Assembly: GCF_014898815.1 (NCBI RefSeq)
Contig: NW_026515468.1
Span: 682,001 to 746,000 of the forward strand
From: Panonychus citri
Taxonomy: Eukaryota > Arthropoda > Arachnida > Trombidiformes > Tetranychidae
Direction: 5' to 3'
Length of the DNA stretch: 64,000 nt
The notes under the pieces are model-generated. The model ran no database searches and had not been told where the DNA came from. It worked only from the letters and a program-made list of their open reading frames with translations. How positions within the stretch are numbered: position 1 is the first letter of the stretch; the number at the start of each line of letters is the position of its first letter. Positions 9,782 to 18,100 of this stretch are shown piece after piece. The position numbers and the translations under genes were made by a program.

Positions 9782-10875
9782 TTCTTTTCAGATAAATTGT
9801 CCAGATCCCAGACCCAACTATCGAATTTCTTTGGCCATCCTTCCCATCTCACAAAGTACTTATATAATCTTTTTTCTCTATCGTAATCTTTTTTCAAGAC
9901 CTTTGATACTCTAAATCTTGCATTAGGGTCAAATGAAACTTTTTGAAGCTCTTCTGGATAGAAAATTGATGATATTTTCTCTCCAGCTAGATCTTCAAGC
10001 TTATATACGAACTTGGTAGGTGTTTCTTTAACAGATTTTACTTTGAATACTTCATCTGTCCATCGTTGTGTTGTTCCTTTATCAGATGTCTCATTTAGAG
10101 GAATTTTAACTTTATCGTTTACACTGAAACCTCTTTTTCTGTTCTTATCTGATTTCAATGATGATTGGATAGTTGTGACAATCGATTGTTGATTTTCTGT
10201 GTTGACAGAGCTAGGCGATGTTTTTATTGTTCTATGATATGAATCGTTGTAATTATCAACAATCAACTGTAAGTCATCAATATATCGCTGTGTATGCTTC
10301 CAATAAATATAACGATATATTCGTGAACGTAAAGTCCTAATCAATCTTTCAACAATAGCACACTTAACTGAATTGTCAGTCGTTGTAAAGTAATGGACTC
10401 CATTTGTTAAGCAGAACTGGGTCAAAAATTTGTTTTTAAATTCTTTTCCTTGATCTGTCTGTAATTTCTCAGGTTTTCTTCCTTTGGAAAAAATTTTATT
10501 GAATGCTGTTATAATTGAATTGGCTGATTTATTGACCACAGGTTCTGTCCAAGCGTATCTACTAAGGACATCGATAACTACAAGAATGTATCTTTTACCA
10601 TCATTCTCCGAACTCCAATAAGACATGTCCATTAAATCAGCTTGCCATTGCTCATCGACTCTATCAACCAAGATAGGTAATCGTAAAAACCTTTGTTTCT
10701 TGGCTCGAAAATTAGTGTATGTATCTTGACCTTTCAACCACTCCTTTACATCTTGAAGCTGTATACTTGAATCGGTTTGTTTAGCAACATTGAACAATCT
10801 ATCAGCTCCACCAAAACTTCCTTTACTCTTGATATCATAGTAAACACTTTTCAAAAGATTTTGATATCGCTCCAT
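9778..10875 (-). CDS. Retrovirus-type integrase (rve) with C-terminal chromodomain
   Basis: The 365-residue protein inserts the element's linear DNA into the genome. The catalytic DDE triad is visible as QADLMDM (about residue 77), LQTDQGKEF (about 140) and AIVERLIRTL (about 175). A chromodomain fills the last 50 residues, with KYFVRWEGWPKKFDSWV as its core. Such domains can steer integration to marked chromatin. The frame is intact. The ATG at 10875 overlaps the preceding small gene by 25 bases, and the stop overlaps the penton gene ATG. This pattern suggests one multi-gene leftward transcript. Confidence 0.95.
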   Translation of the reverse strand: MERYQNLLKSVYYDIKSKGSFGGADRLFNVAKQTDSSIQLQDVKEWLKGQDTYTNFRAKKQRFLRLPILVDRVDEQWQADLMDMSYWSSENDGKRYILVVIDVLSRYAWTEPVVNKSANSIITAFNKIFSKGRKPEKLQTDQGKEFKNKFLTQFCLTNGVHYFTTTDNSVKCAIVERLIRTLRSRIYRYIYWKHTQRYIDDLQLIVDNYNDSYHRTIKTSPSSVNTENQQSIVTTIQSSLKSDKNRKRGFSVNDKVKIPLNETSDKGTTQRWTDEVFKVKSVKETPTKFVYKLEDLAGEKISSIFYPEELQKVSFDPNARFRVSKVLKKDYDREKRLYKYFVRWEGWPKKFDSWVWDLDNLSEKK

Positions 10876-11120
10876 TTAATGTTAGTTGAAGGAACCGATT
10901 GTGATTTTTCCTTTTTTATTGACTTTCTTATGACCTTATTCTTTTTAAAGTTTTTAATTGCTTTGGATAATGAATCTTGATAATCTTTCAATACAGTTTT
11001 ATCAATACTTGATTGTTTTTCTTGTTCAGCTGGTTCCGAGAGGTCTACTTTTATTTCATTGTTTCTAAGAATTTGATATTCCTTCTCTGGTATCAAAACC
11101 ATTTTATTAAGTACATTCAT
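10851..11120 (-). CDS. Small basic protein upstream of the integrase
   Basis: The intact 89-codon frame is rich in Lys. A MVLIPEKEYQIL segment and a later DKTVLKDYQDSLSKAI helix resemble the short conserved protein that often precedes or is fused to Polinton integrases. Its role is unknown. The ATG shares one base with the stop of the preceding gene (TAATG), and its end overlaps the integrase start. An alternative Met lies at 11102. Confidence 0.6.
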   Translation of the reverse strand: MNVLNKMVLIPEKEYQILRNNEIKVDLSEPAEQEKQSSIDKTVLKDYQDSLSKAIKNFKKNKVIRKSIKKEKSQSVPSTNIKWSDIKIF

Positions 11121-11463
11121 TACATGTATCTATCTGCCAGTTTACCACCGAGATAAGATAGTGCTGGCCAAAGTAAAGCAGGAAGAAAAGCTCCTCCTGA
11201 TTGAATAATAATTTCTTTTCTCTCTTTCAAAGGAACACCAGATTTCTTGGAAAGTCTTCTCAATTGTTTTTTGTAGGGTAAAATCTTTATCTTCTGTTGT
11301 TGATCTATTGGAATATTCCCGTTTAATGTATTTTTACTTATCTCTGATATTGAATAATAGATACACGACTTTGCCTTTTTAATATGATGTTTCTCTCTTT
11401 CTTTGTCTTTGCGTTGCAAGTTTTCTTAATGTAGGGAACTTTTTTAACGCCTTCGATAGACAT
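11120..11463 (-). pseudogene. Small basic core-like protein (pX-like), frameshifted
   Basis: An ATG at 11463 opens about 15 codons (MSIEGVKKVPY...). The frame then shifts at about 11,425 into a Lys/Arg-rich stretch that ends in GGAFLPALLWPALSYLGG near the C-terminus. A basic body with a Gly/Pro hydrophobic tail is typical of adenovirus pX/core-like peptides in Polintons. TATAAAAG at 11497-11490, 34 bases upstream of the ATG, fits as its promoter and lies just after the ATPase stop. Confidence 0.55.
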
Positions 11464-11489
11464 ATTGATTGATTGATAATTGATAATTT

Positions 11490-11497
11490 CTTTTATA
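11490..11497 (-). promoter_or_regulatory. TATA box of the pX-like gene
   Basis: TATAAAAG on the minus strand lies 34 bases from the ATG at 11463, in the six-base interval right after the ATPase stop. Confidence 0.5.
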
Positions 11498-11502
11498 TAA
11501 AT

Positions 11503-12133
11503 TCAAAGAGAATAAGCTATCATTGGATCATCATTCTCATTGAAAATATTGGTGATTAATCTTACTTTATCATCTGTGTCAGGTTTCAGATCAATGAATA
11601 AGTATGAATAAGGTTTAATTGTAGCGTTTTCAAAATGTTTTGGAATTTTTAATCTTTGATGGAAACATTTGCCTAGCAATGTTTGTTATCATAGATTTAT
11701 CTCTTGGATTCTTGTAACAAACAACATACTGACTATTTAAGCTTATGTTCCGACTTTCCTTTCCTCTAACAAAAAAGTTTTGGGTTATGAGTATTACAGA
11801 GATATTTCTATGGTGTGAACCTCTTGTAAATAAATTACTTATCAATGTTTGGTTACTGGCTTCTAACATTAAGTCATCTATCACTATCCATTCAGGTTCA
11901 TCCCCTCCGGCATTAGATAGATGTTCTTCTGATAGTCCCTCTATAAACTTTACATTAGGCATAGAATTAAACATTTTCTGATATTCACCATAGAAATATG
12001 TTATTTTCTTTGGTGCTGGATCACATATTTTACCAGCTGCATTTATCATATTACGTACAAAATAAGTTTTACCAGAGCCAGTTGGCCTGATATGTACATT
12101 GTGAAAGTGTTTTAAATAAATTGAATAAGACAT
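11503..12133 (-). pseudogene. DNA-packaging ATPase (FtsK/HerA type), frameshifted
   Basis: This family pumps the genome into the capsid. Walker A is PTGSGKTYF near residue 17; the residue before the Pro is Arg instead of the usual Gly. Walker B is EWIVIDDL (about 80), and a sensor-like segment ILITQNFF follows at about 114. The frame closes early near 11,632. The family C-terminus, with YLFIDLKPDTDD, continues in another frame to a stop at 11503, so one base changed at about 11,640. The ATG at 12133 is preferred over the TTG at 12148 because a TATA box at 12167-12159 predicts a transcript starting close to it. Confidence 0.85.
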
Positions 12134-12158
12134 GATGATGATTTTCAAGTTTAGTTTA

Positions 12159-12167
12159 TTTTTTATA
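12159..12167 (-). promoter_or_regulatory. TATA box of the ATPase gene
   Basis: TATAAAAAA on the minus strand lies 34 bases upstream of the ATPase ATG at 12133. Confidence 0.45.
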
Positions 12168-12175
12168 TTAAATTC

Positions 12176-12419
12176 TCATGATACAATTGAGGAAGGAGCT
12201 GAGCTTGTAGCACCATTATCTGAACTCTTGCCCGATCGAAACCTTGGAGTTGGAAGAAGATAACCAAGTGAAGATCCAAGTAAAGCTGTCCATAACGGTA
12301 GATTTCAGTTTTAAGACAATGTTAACAATAGCTGTTATCAACATTGATATCAATACAACTAATTGTACAGTGAAAAGAACTTTTTTACACCAAATTCTGT
12401 AGGTTTCGTTTGTATCCAT
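12176..12419 (-). pseudogene. Small membrane protein, frameshifted
   Basis: From the ATG at 12419 the frame gives a short polar start, then a hydrophobic segment (about residues 15-37, with LVVLISMLITAIVNIVL) that looks membrane-spanning. At about 12,300 the frame shifts. The other frame then reads WTALLGSSLGYLLPTPRF and a Ser-rich tail to a stop at 12176. I do not recognise its role; small membrane proteins in this place occur in related elements. TATAAATA at 12446-12439, 27 bases upstream, fits as its promoter. Confidence 0.45.
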
Positions 12420-12438
12420 GGTTTTTGAATAACTAGGT

Positions 12439-12446
12439 TATTTATA
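12439..12446 (-). promoter_or_regulatory. TATA box of the small membrane protein gene
   Basis: TATAAATA on the minus strand lies 27 bases before the ATG at 12419, in the gap after the TBP gene stop. Confidence 0.45.
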
Positions 12447-12459
12447 GCCCTGTCTCTCT

Positions 12460-12975
12460 TTATATTGATTCTGCTAAAGATTTAAACTTTTCAAAATATT
12501 TTGAAACATCATTATAATCTTTGATGCCGGTTACTGTTATCCTTCCTGTTTTAAAAACGATAAAAATAACCTTGGTATTGTCCACTTTTATATGTGTTCC
12601 TGGAAATAACTCTGGCTCGTATGAGTACTTTGGAAACCTTTTGAGTATTGAATAATCAAAATCACTTGATAACCTTGAGTGAGCCACGATGTTGACAACT
12701 TTGAAATTAATGTAATCAATTTTTGATGGATAATTGATACAAAAACGATTTATTAAATTGAAAGAGATTACACAGTTTTTAATTCCAGTTACAATAATTT
12801 TACCAGAATCAAAAATTAATAAACACCCATCAACATACTTTAATATTCCCCCGGAGAATCTCCTGGGGTACCTTATTGATGGGTAATACATTTTTATTAT
12901 ACTTCGAGAAAGATTTGAGTTCAAAGTAAATGACATGACAACATTATTAACTGTAATGTTTTCACAAAGAGTCAT
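12460..12975 (-). CDS. TATA-binding protein (TBP) homologue encoded by the element
   Basis: The intact 171-residue protein is almost only the TBP core: two imperfect repeats (about residues 10-80 and 92-165). Repeat 1 has YPRRFSGG and LLIFDSGKIIVTGIK; repeat 2 has YSYEPELFPG and FIVFKTGRITVTGIK. The four phenylalanines that TBP inserts into the TATA minor groove appear at F40, F55, F124 and F141. The 17-residue spacing of the second pair is kept, and the first pair is two residues shorter. TBP nucleates transcription initiation on TATA promoters. The variable N-terminal domain of cellular TBP is absent. The ATG lies 22 bases after the IAP 2 stop, so both probably share a transcript. The divergence, intronless frame and position inside the gene block argue against a recent host copy. 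Confidence 0.9.
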   Translation of the reverse strand: MTLCENITVNNVVMSFTLNSNLSRSIIKMYYPSIRYPRRFSGGILKYVDGCLLIFDSGKIIVTGIKNCVISFNLINRFCINYPSKIDYINFKVVNIVAHSRLSSDFDYSILKRFPKYSYEPELFPGTHIKVDNTKVIFIVFKTGRITVTGIKDYNDVSKYFEKFKSLAESI

Positions 12976-12996
12976 CCTCGTTAAATGAAAGATTAA

Positions 12997-13554
12997 TCAG
13001 TAAGCTATTAATACTTTTCTGATTAGACGATCACATATCGGACATTTCGAGAGCTTGACAGTACAATTTGTACATGCTACTGCATGTTCACATGGATAGA
13101 AGATACAGCCAACCTCCATCTCTTTACAAACTTTACAGTTGTATCGATCAATTTCGGTTCTTGATAGTTCAGCTAGTGGTATTTCTCCTTCTAGGTCAAA
13201 GCATGTCTTGGCCAGGAACATTGTACCACATTTTACATATAGGTAGTCACATTTGGCGTTAAACTTCAAGTGTTCGATTAATGGATCGTCATCTGGCTTC
13301 CATTCATGTACGTTGAGGCCACAATGGAAACAAGATACTAAATCTCTTACCCCCCTGTAGAAAAATCCAGCATCTACCAACTTTTTTATGTCCAATTCTG
13401 GTTTAGGCCAATTGACATATGATTCCATTCGTTTCTGTGGAGTCCTATACTTTTCAGAGTAACAAGTTTGATAACCAATACTTTCATAATAATCGATGGT
13501 ATATTGATCGAAATCAGCTTTAGCACCAAAACCACAAGCTTTACAAGATTCCAT
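12997..13554 (-). CDS. iap: Inhibitor of apoptosis protein, BIR-RING (IAP 2)
   Basis: The 185-residue protein has one complete BIR (about residues 40-105: RMESYVNW start, CFHC, then HLKFNAKC giving the HX6C pair) and a C-terminal C3HC4 RING (CKVC...CEHAVACTNC...CPIC) with a normal short tail. It would bind apoptotic proteins and ubiquitinate them. It is clearly different from IAP 1, so it is not a fresh duplicate. The frame is open 11 codons further upstream. I chose the second Met at 13554 because the TATA box and initiator-like motif place the transcript start at about 13,563, downstream of the first Met. Confidence 0.88.
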   Translation of the reverse strand: MESCKACGFGAKADFDQYTIDYYESIGYQTCYSEKYRTPQKRMESYVNWPKPELDIKKLVDAGFFYRGVRDLVSCFHCGLNVHEWKPDDDPLIEHLKFNAKCDYLYVKCGTMFLAKTCFDLEGEIPLAELSRTEIDRYNCKVCKEMEVGCIFYPCEHAVACTNCTVKLSKCPICDRLIRKVLIAY

Positions 13555-13558
13555 TTTG

Positions 13559-13597
13559 AAACTGAATGTTGATCCAAGTTTGAACACTCTTTTTATA
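13559..13597 (-). promoter_or_regulatory. Promoter of IAP 2: TATA box and CATTCAGTTT
   Basis: TATAAAAA at 13597-13590 is followed by CATTCAGTTT at 13568-13559, putting the A of TCAGT about 34 bases after the TATA start. TCAGT is the arthropod initiator. The ATG follows at 13554. Confidence 0.6.
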
Positions 13598-13770
13598 CTA
13601 ATTGCTCACTCGGTTAGTAGGTCAAATTCAGATATAAATAGTTTTAATTGGAAATCAATAATCAATAATTATTCATAGATTTGTCAATAATTGATCTAAT
13701 TAAAATGTCTAAAATGTTTGTCACATGGGGTGAATGACTGCGCTATCTTGTGTACTTTCACTACTACTAT

Positions 13771-13832
13771 CACAAGTGAGATTTGAACGCGGGTTAACTT
13801 GATGAGCAAGTGCTCTAACCACTGGAATTACA
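13771..13832 (-). repeat. tRNA-derived remnant (SINE head or tRNA pseudogene)
   Basis: On the minus strand an A-box-like CAGTGGTTAGAGCACTTG is followed about 35 bases later by a B-box-like GTTCAAATC, the internal pol III promoter layout of a tRNA. A stem ACTTG/CAAGT stands where the anticodon arm should be. The D-stem and acceptor stem do not pair, so it is not a working tRNA. Confidence 0.45.
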
Positions 13833-14079
13833 ATTTTAGATTGAAAAAAGCAAACAGATTACGGATTTTTTTCTTTGTTTCGAATCTGTAAACATTCAAT
13901 GAATGGAAAATTTTAATGAACATATAATTAAAATTCTGAACCTTGTCTAATTTCATGATTCAAAGCTAGCAGTTTATTACTACTATTGTTGCAAATCTCC
14001 CATCCAATAAATTTATCTTAACATGCATAGCAAAGCTCGTAGCTCATAGAAATCTGAAAACCTGCCGGTAGTATCTCTG

Positions 14080-14168
14080 AACATTATTTTGTTGAATTAC
14101 CTTCCTATGACCTTTAAATGTTCTATTTCAACAAAGACCTGAATGACCTTAATCTTCAATATGACAAT
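14080..14168 (+). repeat. Diverged fragment of the 59.7 kb repeat family
   Basis: About 85 bases (starting TTGTTGAATTACCTTC and ending with ATATGACAATTGA) align without large gaps to 59,755-59,840, with many substitutions. It is an old copy of the repeat clustered at 55.9-60.7 kb. Confidence 0.6.
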
Positions 14169-14744
14169 TGAACATCACCAAAACTCATACCACTCAAGTC
14201 TCTTTGACTCTCAGTTGCTGAAAAAATCGCGAAAAACATCGAGGATAAAATAAGGATGAAGATGAAGATGAAGTTGATGCGTACTTGAGAACAAAAATTT
14301 TTATTATTAAAGCATTATCAATCTGTTGAACAAATTTAATTAACTAATTGTTTATAATAGTAACTTTTAACAGTTTTATTTTAATCAAAAACAATTTACT
14401 TTTTATACAAAAAGATTGAAATTAATATCAACCTTAAGGTTGATATGTAAATCTAATTTTTACGATTAATTAACATCTTAAAATTCACTCAACCATATTG
14501 ATTAAATCTACCATATTAATACATCATTATAGTTTGTTGGCTAATGTTGTTGATTTAACCGTTAATGTGACCACAAACTTTCACTTGAACATAAACAATT
14601 GATTTTTATTCATTTGGACACTTTATTTATTAAATTAAAACCTTTCAATCTTCACTTATCGAAGACTCAACTCACTTGATTAATCCATTAGTCTAAAATA
14701 CAGTGTTTTATGCGGGAGAGAGAGAAAGATAAAAGTCAAGGTGA

Positions 14745-15613
14745 CTTTTACCTGTTGTTGGAAACAAAGTAATAAAACGATTAACTTAATCTCTCTCTGT
14801 TTGACATTTTCATAACACTTCCGACTGACCAATTTGAAGCAGTACCTGCGAATGTCTAAAGGTAACAAAGTAGATTGTAATTTGAATAATTTACATTGGA
14901 ATTTAACATCATTCTTATCTCATCCGCTGATGGTATTCGTTTTCCTTCTTTGTTTATTTCAAGATACTTTCGATAAAGTTTAATGGTGAAACAAGAGTCC
15001 AATCCTGGGTTATGACCATTGATTGGATTATTTGAATCTCCTTTTAGACCCTTTGAATTGGAATGGTCAAGTGAGTGACGTTCATGGTCTTTATATATTC
15101 GCTGTAAATCACTTGGTCATCAAGAATATTGCTTCTGAACCAGCCAGCGAGGGTGACGAAAAGTGCTTTCCCATCAGTGGCCATGCCTTCAGTGTCAATA
15201 ACAAGGGTTGGTTTTTCTTCTCCAACTTTCCCAATAAGCTTTAATTTCTCGAGCAACTTGAAGTCCAAGTTTCCAACGTTTTTCCAATAGATGGGATTTT
15301 CTTCTAATTTACGTCGTTTTGAGGCAGATTGGTCATCCGTGGAGATGAGGTTGACTCGTGGAGGCTCTTCACCTTTTCTCAACCAGGAAAAATGAGCTAT
15401 TTTGTGACCATCCTCAAGACAAGCAGCGCAGAAGGTACAATTTCTCGTTTCGTGGGCGTATCTGAAGCAGGTTGCACAGTGTTTTTCTCTTAATTTGGAG
15501 ACTATCGAGCAAAACTTAAGGAGTTTCTTGGTTTCTTGATAACCGTCATCTAAATCCTTTTTATTTCCAGCAGAAATCGTTACCTTGACCTTTTTTCTGT
15601 TTTCTAGTTGAGT
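14745..15613 (-). pseudogene. DEDDh exonuclease-like gene with Cys/His-rich N-terminus, broken
   Basis: The minus-strand frame is open from 15613 to 15044 without an early ATG. It holds a Cys/His cluster (HCATCFRYAHETRNC, CAACLEDGH) and then LVIDTEGM, which looks like the DxE motif of DEDD 3'-5' exonucleases. After a one-base shift near 15,046 another frame gives NGHNPGLDSCFTIKLYRKYL, a good match to the final Hx4D motif of DEDDh enzymes. A third short open stretch (about 14,880-14,745) ends at a GTAAAA and may be a further exon. I cannot name the subfamily. It may be a decayed host gene or part of a transposon. Confidence 0.4.
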
Positions 15614-15639
15614 TCATTGAACTACAAATTTTTTGTTAT

Positions 15640-15960
15640 TCCTAATTGAATTGGAAACAGGAACACCAAACTTGTTGAATATTCCTCGTAAATATCGAGT
15701 CAGGATTAATATATTAGTGATAAAGAGGAAAGGAGAATTATCATCGGGTATCTTATAAAGGGGAAATAAAATAAAACTTAAAATTAGAATAATTGGTTAA
15801 TTGGGATGTAGTCAGGCTTAATTGGGAAAGTTTTGTCCTTATTCTTTTTCATCTTTCTGTTGAGATGAGAGGGCGATAGTGATCGAGACCTGCGATCTCT
15901 TTATTAAATCGCGATTAATTAATATAAAGTAACACGTTCCCCTCGCAGAAAAGATCGGAC
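15640..15960. other. Gap without recognisable features
   Basis: This is AT-rich sequence with no open frame of note and no RNA gene that I can see. Confidence 0.4.
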
Positions 15961-15969
15961 CTACGGGCT

Positions 15970-16335
15970 TCATTTTTGACGACGTTTCAAACGAACGAAG
16001 TAAGAAACATCATGAACATCTATTAATTCCTTAGTTAATAGACTTATATCCAATAACTTTGATCGATTTTCTTTCACTTTGATCATACGAATAATTGAAT
16101 TTCTAGTATTTATTGCATCCACCGTATTATCAGCATATCGAATCACCATGTTAAAGGGAAGCAATTTATCATTTTCATTTCGTCTATAAGGAGGTTGATT
16201 TCTTATCTGACGTTGAATGACGTATCTTATCAAGCGAACTTCCCGTGATTGATGACAGTAATGAAAACGTAAATTTATATAAAATACAATCGCGAAATAT
16301 TTTCGCCAAAAAATAATCGTAATAAGTTGTTTCAT
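15970..16335 (-). CDS. Unrecognised 121-codon frame
   Basis: A frame from ATG at 16335 gives a short hydrophobic start (residues 3-22) and then an Arg/Lys-rich protein (RLIRYVIQRQIRNQ..., ending VRLKRRQK). The charge pattern looks protein-like but I do not recognise a family, and no splice sites are clear. Its first 50 or so bases lie in the duplicated block that recurs at 43.66 kb, where the frame is not kept. It may be chance or a fragment. Confidence 0.25.
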   Translation of the reverse strand: MKQLITIIFWRKYFAIVFYINLRFHYCHQSREVRLIRYVIQRQIRNQPPYRRNENDKLLPFNMVIRYADNTVDAINTRNSIIRMIKVKENRSKLLDISLLTKELIDVHDVSYFVRLKRRQK

Positions 16336-18100
16336 CCAAATTAAGTTTAAGTTTAACGCACGATCGATTGACTGATTCGTTTATCAATTGGTAGTGAGAA
16401 TATTCATAATTCAGAAGTTAATTAATTGAAAATAATCTTTATTTAAATATTACAATTGTGAGTCTGTGATGATTGAGAAACTGTTGATTGTTGTTGAATT
16501 AGTCAAGATTTCAGATGATTAATGAGTATTGGTGACAGGAAATAATAAAAAATGATCAAAGTTAATTTAGCTAAAGAAAACAGTTAATTAACCAACAATT
16601 AGTTTTAAATACAAAAATTTTTAGGAAAGTAAAATATGGTAAATACATTGTATTTTTAAGCTTAAATTGTTACCAATTAGTTAATTATTCCTAGTGAAAA
16701 AAAAACTTTGATCAATGATCATTACATTGATTTTATCTTTTGATTCTGGTGATATTAATTGTTGACCAATTGATATTAAAGTTGATTGTTTGATGAAAAT
16801 AATATGAGAACAGATTGAAGGTTTATATAAATGATCTTAATTACAAAAGTTAATTGTGAATTAACTTGAAATGAGTTTATAAGTGTTGATGTTTTCCATT
16901 AACCAATTTTCATGTGAATTTGATGATAATTATAATGATAAGAGTTGATAATTAATCTAATAGTAAGTAACACCAACGGGAGCACTAGCATAGGGTTCGT
17001 GGTCACCGTAGCCACCGGATGAGTGTCCATAAGATGGAGCAGCGTATTGATGGCCTGACGATCCATAAGCACCCAAAATGTGACCATATCGTCCGTGCCC
17101 TGAGTTACCATATTTGTCGTGGTTTCCATATTTGTTGTGTCCATAGTTGGCATGTGAGTCAAGACCTGAGATTTGGAAGAGAACAACAAAATGGTTAACT
17201 GACCATTCGATTCACATTGACCATTACAGTCTTACCATGGTGTCCATGGTTATTGTGATGACCCCAGTTCGAACCATGGTCACCATAACCTCCATTATGA
17301 GCCTTTTTGGCGTATTCTTTATCGTAAGCCCATTGCTTTTCGTAACCATAACCTCGGTTTCTAAGTTGATTAAAAGTTGATAATCATTCATTTGATCATT
17401 TGGTGATGAACATTGGCAATGAAATATTAGAAATTGCAACCGTGAAACTGTTATTAATTATTTAACTGCTTAATTTAAATAAAATTTCCAGGTCAAAAGT
17501 TCCAATCCAATGTCTCGGAAAGCTGATTTCATGGAACTGACCTGAACTTGACTGAACATTTTTGATTTTGATTTTCTTCTGGTCTCTTTGTTAGTTGAAA
17601 TTAATCAATTTTTGGTTCATAATTTCATGTGAATAAGTTTAAGTGACTGATGGTCAACTTACCTTGAATAAAGTCCATAACCTTGGTTATGTCCATGGCT
17701 ACCATGTTGACCTCCATAACCTGCATTTGAACCCCAACCTCCATACTTTTTCAATCCATTGAATCCCCAACCATTATCACCATAAGCATCATGACTTCCT
17801 ATTATATCACAATCAAGCTAATTCGATGCTCTTTTAGTAAACGATAATACAATTTGTATGATAACTTTCATTTTTATTTCAGAGGCAAAGCTTAGGATAA
17901 ATGTGGATGAAACAGTTAACACAATCTGATAATTTAAGAGAGAAACAGATAATCAATAAAGTAATCCAATTGCTGACCACTAGTATAATGGACACACAGG
18001 AGAAAGGAAACTTACCAAGTATTTCATTTTATAATTTCGTTGAAAACTTTTCTTTTCGAAAATATTGACCATTAAAATGAAGCGATAAATTTTATAAAAA
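16280..18100 (+). repeat. Duplicated block, copy 1
   Basis: This block is nearly identical over long stretches to 43,655-45,660, with small indels. It carries the cuticle-type gene copy 1 on the minus strand. Its part at about 16,450-16,640 occurs a third time at 43,065-43,260. Identity stops near 18,100, before the promoter present in copy 2. Confidence 0.85.
16957..18027 (-). pseudogene. Gly/Tyr/His-rich cuticle-type protein, dead copy 1
   Basis: Exons 1 (18027-18016), 3 (17798-17663), 4 (17360-17236) and 5 (17165-16957) match the intact gene at 44,324-45,601 in length and splice sites. Exon 2 is broken: homology runs from 17925 to about 17,879 and then jumps into intron sequence, so the second half of the exon and its splice donor are missing. 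The TATA box of copy 2 is also absent. Differences in exons 3-5 are few and mostly silent, so loss of function is recent or exons were kept alike by gene conversion. Confidence 0.8.

Larger units (their letters stand above)
1..13620. mobile_element. Polinton/Maverick (adintovirus-like) element, damaged
   Basis: Protein-primed DNA polymerase B, rve integrase with chromodomain, adenovirus-type protease, FtsK/HerA-type packaging ATPase, and hexon-like and penton-like capsid genes occur together, which defines a Polinton/Maverick or adintovirus. Left-half genes read right, right-half genes read left, and they converge at about 6,650. Accessory genes are two IAPs, dUTPase, a PC4-like protein, a BTB-like protein and a TBP homologue. 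I found no terminal inverted repeat. The left end may lie outside the window, and the right limit is placed just beyond the promoter of the last IAP gene. At least 15 single-base-type breaks hit the replication and virion genes, so the copy is not autonomous as sequenced. Assembly indels are an alternative cause. Confidence 0.92.
13621..14740. other. AT-rich stretch with repeat fragments, no gene
   Basis: No convincing coding frame is seen. It contains the tRNA-derived remnant and a short fragment of the repeat family found at 55,861-60,735, both listed separately. The right terminal repeat of the Polinton could lie here but I could not recognise it. Confidence 0.4.

Noticed and set aside
12460..12975. 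TBP gene as a host gene that happens to lie beside the element
   Set aside because: It is intronless, sits 22 bases from an element IAP gene, is flanked by further element genes on the same strand, and lacks the cellular N-terminal domain.
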